A DNA stretch of 64,000 nt from Castellaniella sp034675905. GTDB lineage: Bacteria; Pseudomonadota; Gammaproteobacteria; Burkholderiales; Burkholderiaceae_B. The notes under the pieces were generated by a model. The model searched no databases. It was not told the DNA's origin and saw only the letters and a list, made by a program, of their open reading frames with translations. How positions within the stretch are numbered: position 1 is the stretch's first letter; each line of letters starts with the position of its first letter. Below are positions 8,063 to 17,183 of this stretch, in pieces. Made by a program: the position numbers and the translations under genes. The stretch covers positions 186,001 to 250,000 of the forward strand of contig NZ_JAUCCV010000009.1 in the NCBI RefSeq assembly GCF_034675905.1, given 5' to 3'.

Positions 8063-9334
8063 ATGGCCTATGAATGGTGGATAGGGGCGCGGTATGCCGG
8101 CCTGGCCCGCGTCGGGCGCGGCGGACGCCGGGGCGACCGTTTTGTGTCTTTCGTGGCGGCCAGCTCCATGGCCGGCATCGGTCTGGGGGTGGCGGCCTTG
8201 ATCATCGTGCTGTCGGTCATGAACGGTTTTCAGACACAGGTGCGCGACCGCATGCTGTCGGTACTGCCGCATATCGAACTCTATGTGCCGGGCGGCGGCC
8301 ACGAGCAGGTGCTGGATCGCTGGCAGGATCTGGCGCAGGCAGCCAAGGCCGATCCCGAAGTGCGGGGGGCGGCGCCGTTTGTCGCGGCCCAGGCCATGCT
8401 GGCGCGAGGCCAGTCGCTCAGCGGCGTCCAGATCCGAGGCATCGATCCGGCCATCGAACCGCAGGTCTCCGATCTGAAAGGCCAGCTGGAATCCGGGACG
8501 CTGGACAGTCTGTCGCCGGGGTCCTTCAACGTCATCATCGGCAGCCAGATTGCGCAGTCCCTGGGCCTGATGGTCGGCGATACGGTGCTGATGCTGGCGC
8601 CCCAGGGATCGATTTCACCCGCCGGGTTTGCGCCGCGCATGCGGCAGTTCACCGTGTCGGGCGTGTTTGCCACCGGTTATTACGAATATGACGCCACACT
8701 GGCCTTTGTGAACGTGCAGGATGCGGCGCGCGTCTTTCGCGACAGCGGCGTCAGCGGCGTGCGCCTGAAAATCGCCGACATGCAACAGGCGCCGCAAGTC
8801 GCCCGGCAATTGCTGAACCTGATGCCGCCGGGCGTCCAGGCGATGGACTGGACGCAGAACAACCGCACCTGGTTTGCCGCCGTGCAGACGGAAAAGCGCA
8901 TGATGTTCCTGATCCTGACGCTGATCGTGGCGGTGGCGGCGTTCAATCTGCTGTCGTCCCTGGTGATGGCGGTCAAGGACAAGCGGTCCGACATCGCCAT
9001 CCTGCGCACCCTGGGTGCGACCCCTGGCGAGGTCGCCAAGATCTTTCTGATCCAAGGGGCGCTGATCGGGGTCGTGGGAACGGCGGCGGGCGTACTGCTG
9101 GGTACCGTGACCGCCTACAACATCGACGTCATCGTGCCCTGGATCGAACGGATGCTGGGCATTCAGTTTCTGCCGCAGCAGATCTATTTCATCAGCGAGC
9201 TGCCGTCCAACCCGCAGGCGGGCGACATCACGGTGATCGGCGTGACCTCGCTGGTGCTGTCGCTGCTGGCGACGCTGTATCCCAGCTGGCGGGCGTCCCG
9301 CCTGCAGCCTGCCCAGGTGTTGCGCCATGACTGA
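8063..9334 (+). CDS. lolC: Lipoprotein-releasing ABC transporter permease LolC/E
   Basis: 423 aa from the ATG at 8063; an in-frame GTG at 8057 adds two residues. Inner-membrane subunit of the LolCDE machine that extracts outer-membrane lipoproteins for LolA. It shows the LolC/E pattern: N-terminal helix after 'GDRFVSFVAASSMAGIGLGV', a large periplasmic domain (about 45-265), then three C-terminal helices with the FtsX/MacB signature 'KDKRSDIAILRTLGATP' at about 307. Betaproteobacteria commonly have one such permease, which forms a homodimer. Its stop overlaps the lolD start by 8 bp. Confidence 0.93.
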   Translation: MAYEWWIGARYAGLARVGRGGRRGDRFVSFVAASSMAGIGLGVAALIIVLSVMNGFQTQVRDRMLSVLPHIELYVPGGGHEQVLDRWQDLAQAAKADPEVRGAAPFVAAQAMLARGQSLSGVQIRGIDPAIEPQVSDLKGQLESGTLDSLSPGSFNVIIGSQIAQSLGLMVGDTVLMLAPQGSISPAGFAPRMRQFTVSGVFATGYYEYDATLAFVNVQDAARVFRDSGVSGVRLKIADMQQAPQVARQLLNLMPPGVQAMDWTQNNRTWFAAVQTEKRMMFLILTLIVAVAAFNLLSSLVMAVKDKRSDIAILRTLGATPGEVAKIFLIQGALIGVVGTAAGVLLGTVTAYNIDVIVPWIERMLGIQFLPQQIYFISELPSNPQAGDITVIGVTSLVLSLLATLYPSWRASRLQPAQVLRHD

Positions 9335-10019
9335 TGCGATGAATGATGTGAAAACGGTGCTGCGCGCCGAACACCTGGTCAAGACCTACGACGAGGGCGC
9401 TGGCAGGGTCGACGTTCTGCAGGATGTGAGCCTGGCCGTGCGCGCGCATGAAATGGTCGCCATCGTGGGCGCGTCGGGTTCTGGCAAGAGCACGCTGCTG
9501 CACGTCTTGGGCCTGTTGGATCAGCCGGATGGCGGGCAGTTATGGATCGCCGGAGAGGCCGCCGGCGGTCTGAACGAACGCAAGCGCAGCCAGCTGCGCA
9601 ATCGCGCGCTGGGTTTCGTCTATCAGTTCCATCATCTGCTGCCCGAATTTTCCGCGCTGGACAATGTCGCCATGCCGCTGATCGTGCGCCGCATGCATCG
9701 CGCCCAGGCGCGGGAACAGGCGCGGCAGCTGCTGGAACAGGTGGGTTTGGGCAATCGCGCCACGCATTTCCCCGGTCAATTGTCGGGGGGCGAGCGCCAG
9801 CGGGTCGCGCTGGCCCGCGCCCTGGTGACGCAGCCCGCCTGCGTGCTGGCCGACGAACCCACCGGCAATCTGGACCGCCATACGGCGGATGTCATGTTTG
9901 ACCTGCTGGGCAGAATCAATCAGGATCTGGGGACGGCCTTTGTCATCGTGACCCACGACCCGGCCCTGGCGGCGCTGGCGCATCGCCAGTTGCACATGCA
10001 GGCGGGGCGGCTGGTCTAA
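9327..10019 (+). CDS. lolD: Lipoprotein-releasing system ATP-binding protein LolD
   Basis: 230 aa ABC ATPase that powers LolC/E. Walker A is GASGSGKST (about residue 48), the Q-loop region contains 'GFVYQFHHLLPEFSALDN', the signature is LSGGERQRVALARAL and Walker B is CVLADEPTGNLD. The 'FHHLLPEF' stretch is typical of LolD rather than of other MacB-like ATPases. It overlaps lolC and is followed 63 bp later by tatD, an arrangement seen in related betaproteobacteria. Length is normal for the family. Confidence 0.95.
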   Translation: MTDAMNDVKTVLRAEHLVKTYDEGAGRVDVLQDVSLAVRAHEMVAIVGASGSGKSTLLHVLGLLDQPDGGQLWIAGEAAGGLNERKRSQLRNRALGFVYQFHHLLPEFSALDNVAMPLIVRRMHRAQAREQARQLLEQVGLGNRATHFPGQLSGGERQRVALARALVTQPACVLADEPTGNLDRHTADVMFDLLGRINQDLGTAFVIVTHDPALAALAHRQLHMQAGRLV

Positions 10020-10082
10020 CGATTGCGGAATAGGGCGGCTGGCGCGGGTCGCAGAGGCCTTGCAGGCTGAAAGGAGGCGCGG

Positions 10083-10913
10083 ATGCTCATCGATACGCAT
10101 TGCCATCTGGATGCCGCCGAATTCGACGCGGATCGGCCCCAGGTCATCCGTCGGGCGCAGCAGGCAGGCGTACGCAGCATCGTCATCCCCGCCGTGTGCC
10201 GCGACAACTTTCAGACAGTGCGAGATCTGGCGGCTTCCCTGCCGGGCGGCGCCTATGCGCTGGGCATCCATCCCCTGTACGTGTTGCAGGCGGATGAGGC
10301 TGATCTGACAGTTTTGGAAAACTGCCTGCAGGCGTGGAAGAATGATCCGCGCCTGGTCGCCATTGGCGAAATCGGCCTGGATTTTTTCGTGCCCGAGATC
10401 AGCACCCCGGCGCTGCGGGCGCGGCAGGAATGGTTCTACACCCGCCAACTGGATCTGGCGCAGCGCTTTGGCCTGCCGGTGCTGCTGCATGTGCGCAAAT
10501 CCCAGGACATGCTGTTGAAGCACCTGCGCCGTCGCCCGCCGATCGGCGGCATCGCTCATGCCTTTAACGGCAGCTTTCAGCAGGCCGGACAGTTTCTGGA
10601 ACTGGGATTTGCGCTGGGAATCGGCGGGGCCATGACCTTTGGCCGAGCCTTGCAGATCCGCCGTCTGGCTGCGCAGTTGCCCGCGACGGCGCTGGTGCTG
10701 GAAACTGACGCGCCCGATATTCCACCCGCCTGGTTGGGGCGTGATGCGGATGGTCGCCGGCAGCCCGCCCGTAATGAGCCGGCGGAAATTGCACAGATCG
10801 CTCAGGAGTTGGCTGGCTTGCGGTCGGAATCTCAGGACGCAGTGATCGCGCAGTGCGCGCGCAATGCGGTGCGGGTTCTGCCGCGTTTGAAAGGGTTGCT
10901 GCCGTTTAACTAA
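10083..10913 (+). CDS. tatD: TatD-family metal-dependent hydrolase
   Basis: 276 aa TIM-barrel amidohydrolase; family members act as metal-dependent nucleases or deoxyribonucleases. Metal-ligand motifs: 'MLIDTHCHLDAAEFD' at the N-terminus, 'IGEIGLDFF' (about 95), 'LLHVRKSQ' (135) and 'LETDAPDIPP' (about 205). It is nearer to the YjjV subgroup than to classic TatD in length and spacing, though this is a judgement by eye. The Shine-Dalgarno AAAGGAGG lies 7 bp before the ATG. It follows lolCD and precedes comEC on the same strand. Confidence 0.88.
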   Translation: MLIDTHCHLDAAEFDADRPQVIRRAQQAGVRSIVIPAVCRDNFQTVRDLAASLPGGAYALGIHPLYVLQADEADLTVLENCLQAWKNDPRLVAIGEIGLDFFVPEISTPALRARQEWFYTRQLDLAQRFGLPVLLHVRKSQDMLLKHLRRRPPIGGIAHAFNGSFQQAGQFLELGFALGIGGAMTFGRALQIRRLAAQLPATALVLETDAPDIPPAWLGRDADGRRQPARNEPAEIAQIAQELAGLRSESQDAVIAQCARNAVRVLPRLKGLLPFN

Positions 10914-11042
10914 GTCGGTCTGTCAGTTGCTGTTGGCGCCTCCGCTTTCCGTAGCCCGGGTGTGATGAAAATGGCCTAAGGGCCTGGTTTTGTCGCACTC
11001 GCGCCCTTTAGTCTTGATGGTCTGGGGCTTCTGGGGCGGGAC

Positions 11043-13754
11043 ATGATCGGACGGCTGGCGATGGTGGCAGGGCTGCTGGGGGTGGGGGCCGTGCACCAGT
11101 TGCCTGAGCTGCCTGCCTGGCCTTGGGCTGCGGCGGCGGTGCTGACTCCGGTGGCTTTGTTGGGACTGGCCTGGTATCTGGGGCATCGGCTAGGCGTTCG
11201 CGCGGTTTGTGTGCTGCCTCCGGCAGGTGTCGCTGGTTTGTCGCTTCGCCGGTTTTCCCTGCTGAGCCGCCTTTTACGTATTCTGGCGTTCTGGATGCTG
11301 GCCGCTGGTCTGGCCTTTGCCATCACCGTTTTCTGGGCGCAGCAGCGGCTGGATCAGCGCTTGGTCGACGGTAATGTGGACCGGGTGTCGCGGGTCACGC
11401 TGCGTGTGCAGGGGCTACCCCGTCTGCAGCCGGACCGGGTTCGCTTCGAGGCCGATGTGCTGGATGCGCATCCGACCGGCGTGCCGCAGCGGATCCTGGT
11501 CAACTGGTCTGCTTCAGGCTGGCGCAGTCCTTATGCGGCGGCGCAGCCTGCCGATCCGCCGTTTCCCGAGATCCGGGCAGGGCAGGTGTGGCGCATGGCG
11601 CTGGTCCTGCGTCCTGTGCGGGCAGCGCAGAACGTGGCAGCCTTCGACTACGAAGCGCACGTCTTTGCCGCAGGCATTCGGGCGACCGGCGCCGTGCGCG
11701 GCACACCGGAGCATCTGCGCGACGAGGACTGGCACAGCATTGCGGTCGTCGCAGACCGGGCGCGGCACCGGATCCGCCAGGCCATGACGCCGCACCTGGA
11801 CGGCAAACGCTACGGCGCCGTGCTGCGGGCGCTGGCGATCGGGGATCAGGATGGGATGGGCGACGCCGACTGGCGCATCTTCAACCGCACCTCGTTGACA
11901 CATTTGGTTTCAATATCCGGGTCCCATATCACGATGCTATCCGGTGCGGCTGCCCTGACCGCATACTGGCTATGGTGCCGTCTGTCCTGGCGCGGCAGAG
12001 TGCTGGCCGAACGGTGGCCCGCCCGCCGGGCTGCGGCCTGCGCCGCCCTGATCACCGCCTGGCTGTATTGCCTGCTGGCCGGCTGGGGCGTGCCCGCTCG
12101 CCGCACCTTCATGATGTTGGCGGTCGTGGCGGGCGCCCAAGCCCTGCAGCTGCGCCTGAATGGCTCGCGGGTGTTGGCCTTGGCCGCCGTCGTCGTGGTC
12201 GCGCTGGATCCTTGGTCGGTGTTGGCCAGCGGTTTCTGGCTGTCTTTTGCCGCCGTCGCGGTACTGCTGGCCGTGGGGCGGGATGCCACGGTCTCATCGG
12301 CCCAGGCTGCGGCCTCATCTCTCGTGCTCGACAGCCAGCAGGGCGCCGTCGCAGTCGCTGCTCCTCCGGTCGTGTCGCGTTCAGGCCGCTGGCTGCGCGG
12401 CCTGCGCCTGGCAGCCCGTTTGCAATGGGCCATCACCCTGGCTCTGGCGCCGGCTCTGGCCTGGCTGTTTCACGAGGTATCCCTGGTATCGCCGTTGGCC
12501 AATGCCTATGCCATTCCCGTGATCGAACTGCTGGTCACGCCGCTGTCCTTGTTGCTGGCTGCCGTCTCCCTGGCGCCGGGTCTGGAGGGGGCTGCCGCCG
12601 GTCTGGCCTGCTTGGCCCACGGTGTGCTGTCCCTGATGATGCAGCCCACCGAATGGCTGGCGGGTTTGCCGACATTGCCGGTGGCGGCAGGGCCGGTGTG
12701 GCTGTATTGGCTGGCAGCGGGCGGGGCGGTGTGTGCCTTGTGGCCGGGATCGCCCACCTTGCGGTCGGGTTCGTCGACCAGGCAGGACTCGGGTGAACCG
12801 CCTTTGGGTTGGACAGGGCGGGTGGGCGCGACCGTACCGGCTGCGGTGCAAAGCCTGTGGCGTCGGCGTCGTTGGGCCTGGTTAGCCCTGCTGCCGATGG
12901 CGCTGTGGACGCCGCCGCGTCCCGCCGAGGGAGAATGGGACCTGCACGCTCTGGACGTCGGCCAAGGCAGCGCCCTGTTGCTGCGCACCGCCCGGCACGC
13001 CATTGTCTTTGACGCCGGCGCCCGCCATGCGCGAGATGCGGACGAGGGCGCCCGCACCGTCGTGCCTGCCTTGAAGGCGCTGGGGGTGCGGCGGCTGGAT
13101 GCCCTGATTATTTCCCATGCCGATCTGGACCATGCCGGCGGCGCGCGCAGCGTGCTGGAAGCCGTACCGGTAGAACAGACCTTTAGTTCCTTCGACCTGG
13201 ACCGCTGGCTGGACAGGGAATCCCGACTGCTGCAGGCCGAGCCCGCACCGCGCCCCTTGGCCGCCAGCCCCTGCCTGTTCGGCGGGCGCTGGCAGATCGA
13301 CGGTGTCAGTTTTGAGTTCCTATGGCCGCTGGATGTGCGCCGCGAACGCAAGGGCATTCAGGCCAACGCCGGCAGCTGCGTGCTGCGAGTGCGTGGCAAA
13401 TATCACAGCCTGCTGCTGACGGGCGATATTGAGGCCCGCACCGAAGCGGCCCTGGTGCAACGTGGCCTGACGCCCGCCGATGTGGTGGTAGCGGCCCATC
13501 ATGGTTCTCGGACTTCTTCGACGGCGCCCTTTGTCCAGGCGGTGGGGGCGCAGCATGTGATTGTGCAGGTGGGGCGCTGGAATCGTCATGGGCATCCGAA
13601 TGATGCCGTGCTGGAACGCTGGGGGCAGGGGGGTGCGGTGATGTGGCGTACGGATTGGCAGGGGGGGATCAATGTCCAGTCGAGGGGGGCTGGACTGGCG
13701 GTGAGCAGTGTTTTGGAGTTGTCACGGCGGTATTGGCATGGGGGGCGGCCGTAG
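11043..13754 (+). CDS. comEC: DNA internalization-related competence protein ComEC/Rec2
   Basis: 903 aa polytopic channel protein that passes transforming single-stranded DNA across the inner membrane. Layout: N-terminal membrane helices and a DUF4131-like domain (about 1-230), the Competence domain with many helices starting near 'LTHLVSISGSHITMLSGAAA' (about 290-560), and a C-terminal metallo-beta-lactamase-like domain (about 625-890) with ISHADLDHAGG, LLTGDIEAR and VAAHHGSRTSST. All parts are present, so natural competence is at least possible. It is the last core gene before the IS30-bounded accessory island. Confidence 0.93.
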   Translation: MIGRLAMVAGLLGVGAVHQLPELPAWPWAAAAVLTPVALLGLAWYLGHRLGVRAVCVLPPAGVAGLSLRRFSLLSRLLRILAFWMLAAGLAFAITVFWAQQRLDQRLVDGNVDRVSRVTLRVQGLPRLQPDRVRFEADVLDAHPTGVPQRILVNWSASGWRSPYAAAQPADPPFPEIRAGQVWRMALVLRPVRAAQNVAAFDYEAHVFAAGIRATGAVRGTPEHLRDEDWHSIAVVADRARHRIRQAMTPHLDGKRYGAVLRALAIGDQDGMGDADWRIFNRTSLTHLVSISGSHITMLSGAAALTAYWLWCRLSWRGRVLAERWPARRAAACAALITAWLYCLLAGWGVPARRTFMMLAVVAGAQALQLRLNGSRVLALAAVVVVALDPWSVLASGFWLSFAAVAVLLAVGRDATVSSAQAAASSLVLDSQQGAVAVAAPPVVSRSGRWLRGLRLAARLQWAITLALAPALAWLFHEVSLVSPLANAYAIPVIELLVTPLSLLLAAVSLAPGLEGAAAGLACLAHGVLSLMMQPTEWLAGLPTLPVAAGPVWLYWLAAGGAVCALWPGSPTLRSGSSTRQDSGEPPLGWTGRVGATVPAAVQSLWRRRRWAWLALLPMALWTPPRPAEGEWDLHALDVGQGSALLLRTARHAIVFDAGARHARDADEGARTVVPALKALGVRRLDALIISHADLDHAGGARSVLEAVPVEQTFSSFDLDRWLDRESRLLQAEPAPRPLAASPCLFGGRWQIDGVSFEFLWPLDVRRERKGIQANAGSCVLRVRGKYHSLLLTGDIEARTEAALVQRGLTPADVVVAAHHGSRTSSTAPFVQAVGAQHVIVQVGRWNRHGHPNDAVLERWGQGGAVMWRTDWQGGINVQSRGAGLAVSSVLELSRRYWHGGRP

Positions 13755-13835
13755 GTTAACTCTAGGCTGTTCTTGATAAAAAAATGCATTTTTCTTAAAG
13801 GCCTCGTCAAGGAAGGGTTCTTTCAGGCCGCTATC

Positions 13836-13863
13836 GGCTGTGGATTCAACCGGTGGATGCAAC
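13836..13863 (+). repeat. Left terminal inverted repeat of IS30 element
   Basis: 28 bp identical to the reverse complement of 15051-15078. Confidence 0.9.
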
Positions 13864-13899
13864 ATACTAGCAACTGCGTAAGCAGAAGGAGTGTTGCAG

Positions 13900-15068
13900 A
13901 TGAAGCAGCGGCCTCGAATCTACTACACGGACGGTCAGAAGGCCGTGATGTGGGAGCGCTGGCGTAAGGGCGAGTCGCTTCAGCAGATCGCCCAGATGTT
14001 TGGCCGAAACCACTCCTCGATCCAACGGATTCTTGCTGAGACTGGTGGCATACAACCAGCGCCAAGGTGCCGATCCCGTCTGGCGCTGACGCTAGCCGAG
14101 CGCGAGGAGATCTCGCGAGGGTTGATCGCTGGTCATTCAATCCGTTCGATTTCCACAGGTCTCAAGCGAGCGCCCTCCACGGTCAGCCGGGAAGTCCATC
14201 GTAACGGAGGGCCATCGGATTATCGCGCCAACCGAGCCGAACAGGCCGCGTGGGACAGGGCACTTCGCCCTAAGACGTGTAAATTGGCAGGCAATCCAAA
14301 CCTAGCGCACCTTGTGGCTGAGAAGCTCCGGTTGCAGTGGTCGCCGGAACAGATCGCTGGATGGCTGAAGTGTGCCCATCCCACCGACGAGGAATATCAG
14401 GTGTCACACGAGACCATCTATCGCACGCTCTTTATCCAGACGCGCGGCGCCTTGAAGAAGGAGCTGTTGGCGCACTTGCGGCGCACTCGAGCCATGCGTC
14501 GCTCCCGCCATCATACGCAGAAGGTGGACAACCACGGTCGGATTGTCGGCGCGGTCTCGATCAGCGAGCGTCCTGCTTCAGCGGAAGATCGAGCTGTTCC
14601 AGGACATTGGGAAGGGGACTTGCTCTTTGGCAGCAGCAACAGCCAGATTGCGACTCTGGTCGAACGCCAGACGCGTTATGTCATGCTGGTGAAGGTGGCG
14701 GCCAAGGATACTAAGACGGTGGTCAATGGGTTGATCAAGAATGCTCGACAACTGCCACGGGAACTCTATAAGTCGCTCACCTGGGATCGAGGCAAAGAGT
14801 TGGCAGATCACAAGCGATTCACGTGGCCACCTGGCCACAGATATCAAAGTCTATTTCTGTGACCCTCAGAACCCCTGGCAACGTGGAACGAACGAGAACA
14901 CCAATGGTCTTGTGCGACAGTACTTGCCAAAGGGAATCGATCTATCCGACTATTCACAGGCCAAGCTCAATGCGATTGCGCGGCGACTAAATGAGCCGTC
15001 CGAGAAAAACTCTAAACTACGAGACACCAGCGCAACGGTTCAATAAGACCGTTGCATCCACCGGTTGA
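13900..15068 (+). pseudogene. IS30-family transposase, two frameshifts
   Basis: The ATG at 13900 follows AGAAGGAG at a good distance. The N-terminal helix-turn-helix part (GESLQQIAQMFGRNHSSIQR) and the DDE core (AVPGHWEGDLLFGSSNSQIA, SLTWDRGKELADHKRF) are in frame 1. Near 14823-14830 a 7-bp near-tandem duplication (TGGCCAC) shifts the frame. Sequence then resumes as LATDIKVYFCDPQNPWQRGT up to the NENTNGLVRQY region that carries the catalytic Glu. A second shift, one extra C near 14992, splits 'LNE' from 'RPRKTLNYETPAQRFNKTVA'. Protein from the intact first frame would lack the last catalytic residue, so the element should be immobile unless helped in trans. Confidence 0.85.
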
Positions 15069-15078
15069 ATCCACAGCC
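15051..15078 (-). repeat. Right terminal inverted repeat of IS30 element
   Basis: 28 bp, perfect inverted copy of 13836-13863; the transposase stop codon (15066-15068) lies inside it. Confidence 0.9.
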
Positions 15079-15208
15079 AAGAGCGGACATCCAGCGTAGA
15101 CTGACATACGCCTAGTTATACGCTACTTCAAATTTGGCACTTCACATACGGGCCAATCACTACACTATTTTTGGAAAAAATCCACTGCTAAACTCATCTA
15201 CTACACTT

Positions 15209-16795
15209 TCAGCTCTTAAGTAGTTCTCGAATTTTTTCGCGAGTAGTTATACCTGCCTCAGATATTATTTTTTCAAGGTGGCCAGCTACCTCTTCGATTT
15301 GAATCGAAAACGCTTCGTTATCATTCAAAACGGCAATCACTGCGTCGCGGACTTTTTTTTGCGATTTAGGTGCTGCGTCTAATATATCAGGTGTGCTCCA
15401 ATGCATTCTAAATAAAGCATATAATGCATAGAATCTATAAATAACCCGTGACCTATCTGTCTTTGCCGTGCGCACTAGGAAGTCAAACTTATACAGTGCT
15501 AGAGCAGCCACATGATAGAGCTCAACATTATGACCTTCTGTAAATATCCGCTCCGAAAATTCACTTCGAATCCCCCTATGATCGCGTGCCGCTCGATGCG
15601 GTTGGTGGAAAAACATTGCTGCAGCAGCCTTCATCAGATCCGAGGGTTTAAAGATACGCGTGCGTTCAATTGATATGTCTCGATACTGATTATCGCGTCT
15701 TTCTATAAATATTCTGCTATCACCACTTTGAAAGGCGCAATACTCTTCTAAGTCCTTCATAAATGGGCGCATCGCCCAAAATTGATCTTCTTTAACTTCG
15801 TTTTGCCTGTTAGTGCCAATTATGATACTAGATACAAAATCAATATCACTACAGCCGATTAAGCGTAATGGAACTGATATTCCCTCAGCGTTTTCCCTAA
15901 TGTGAGCCAATATGTTGGTGGTTTGGCACCCATTAACAATTTGATAGTCTTCAATGGTAAAAGTATCACCTTTGCGATCTATGCTTTTCGAGACCACGGT
16001 TATTCCATTGTTTTTGAAAACAAAAGAAGCATTATCACCAGACTCTAACTCTGAAATAATTTTTTTATTTATTTCTGAATCTGGGTTGAAACCCCTAACA
16101 TTATCGTAGAATAGCGACCTATTTATATGACGAACTCCGTCCTGATCAGGGTCGCCAAGTGATATTTCTAGAATTTCAGATGCAGGAACATACCCTATGT
16201 ATGCCTCGTCAACCTTCTCATGGGTTGGCATCGTTATCGCTTTTGGAAAATTTATTTTTGCAGATGATGAGTTAGTCGCAGAACGAAAACCATTCTGAAT
16301 TATTTTGGCGCCCATGCATTCTATTTGGATTTCTTCAAATATATTTAACTCAGACAATCGATCTTTATTGGTGTCAATCAATTTTTGAATCACGGTAGAA
16401 ACTTGACCCGACCCTGTAGTGCAGTAAAAGCATCTCAATGAGGGACTGGTTTTAGCTGTCACTTCATATATCTTATCTTTCACTTCAACCAGACTCTCTA
16501 ATTGCGTTCCAGTTGTCAATTCTTGGCTAGTAAAGAAGTCATATACCGCATCCAAAAACCTTGAAATATCACCATAATCTAGTTTGTCCGATGTTTTCGA
16601 CTGATAGAATCGGAATTCTGAGGTGTGATTTTTTCCAACAGATAGGATATCTTCCGCCTCATCCACATCAGTGCAAAGTGTTCCTTGAATGGAAATAGCA
16701 ACGCCATCTATACCAAACTCATCTCCCTTTAAGTGAGCCCTAAAGGGGTCAATGTTTTCTCCAAGAAATCCATTTTCCAATGAAAAAATTGACAT
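15209..16795 (-). CDS. AIPR-family (abortive phage infection) protein, N-terminally shortened
   Basis: 528 aa with the AIPR hallmark 'QIVNGCQTTNILAHIR' (about 286-300) and the surrounding 'NNGITVVSK'. The N-terminus has a restriction-nuclease-like pattern, GIDGVAISI (Asp30) and FYQSKTSD (Gln65-x-Lys67), which fits a PD-(D/E)XK-type site. AIPR proteins are linked to phage exclusion; the mechanism here is inferred. GC content is visibly low compared with flanking genes, indicating transfer. The ATG at 16795 is probably not the original start: about 28 more codons lie upstream in a frame broken by one base (see 16796-16881). Next to it is a second, heavily damaged nuclease-like gene. Confidence 0.8.
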   Translation of the reverse strand: MSIFSLENGFLGENIDPFRAHLKGDEFGIDGVAISIQGTLCTDVDEAEDILSVGKNHTSEFRFYQSKTSDKLDYGDISRFLDAVYDFFTSQELTTGTQLESLVEVKDKIYEVTAKTSPSLRCFYCTTGSGQVSTVIQKLIDTNKDRLSELNIFEEIQIECMGAKIIQNGFRSATNSSSAKINFPKAITMPTHEKVDEAYIGYVPASEILEISLGDPDQDGVRHINRSLFYDNVRGFNPDSEINKKIISELESGDNASFVFKNNGITVVSKSIDRKGDTFTIEDYQIVNGCQTTNILAHIRENAEGISVPLRLIGCSDIDFVSSIIIGTNRQNEVKEDQFWAMRPFMKDLEEYCAFQSGDSRIFIERRDNQYRDISIERTRIFKPSDLMKAAAAMFFHQPHRAARDHRGIRSEFSERIFTEGHNVELYHVAALALYKFDFLVRTAKTDRSRVIYRFYALYALFRMHWSTPDILDAAPKSQKKVRDAVIAVLNDNEAFSIQIEEVAGHLEKIISEAGITTREKIRELLKS

Positions 16796-16881
16796 GACCT
16801 CAAAGAAATCTGATTCACTATAGGTTGCGTTGGGGTTCTTTTAATAAATGTACCTAATTGTGCCTTAATAATCGGATTCAT
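16796..16881 (-). pseudogene. Displaced 5' end of the AIPR gene (frameshift in an A tract)
   Basis: On the minus strand an ATG at 16881, preceded by AAAGGAAGTG, opens MNPIIKAQLGTFIK. The frame then changes at AAAAG (16842-16838): with one more A it would read KKNPNATYSESDFFEV straight into MSIFSLENG of the annotated AIPR frame. This is the likely authentic N-terminus, lost by a one-base deletion. Confidence 0.65.
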
Positions 16882-17183
16882 TGCCACTTCACTTCCTTTG
16901 AGTTTAATTTAATCAAAACTAGACTGTGAAAAAATTCAAGGTGTTTGCTGTATAGCAATTTATTAGACGGCGCATTCTATGATTGAATAAACGTGCTGGC
17001 ACATTTTTTCTGGCAAATGTAGCCTGCCAATTTCTCCAACCCTATAACCCGTTGGGATTTTAGTTTCTATTAATCAATATAGCCAAAATTCGCACGACTG
17101 CTGCATTTCCCGCATGTGAGCTTTGGGTCGAAAGCAGACTTTGTGACATACCTTGGAGAGCCTCTCGTATCGCGGGCTCAATG
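16882..17183. other. AT-rich spacer between AIPR gene and nuclease-like pseudogene
   Basis: About 300 bp, AT-rich, without a supported gene. It presumably contains the promoter of the AIPR gene on the minus strand; no box pair is convincing. One short inverted repeat (TGGCA...TGCCA near 17013-17032) is seen. Confidence 0.5.

Larger units (their letters stand above)
13836..15078 (+). mobile_element. IS30-family insertion sequence, inactivated
   Basis: 1243 bp bounded by perfect 28-bp inverted repeats at 13836-13863 and 15051-15078 (outer ends GGCTGTGGATTCAACCGG). It contains one transposase frame (13900-15068) with two frameshifts. No clear target duplication is seen: flanks are ATC on the left and AAG on the right. 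Sitting directly after comEC, it marks the left edge of a lower-GC, decayed accessory region. Confidence 0.88.
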
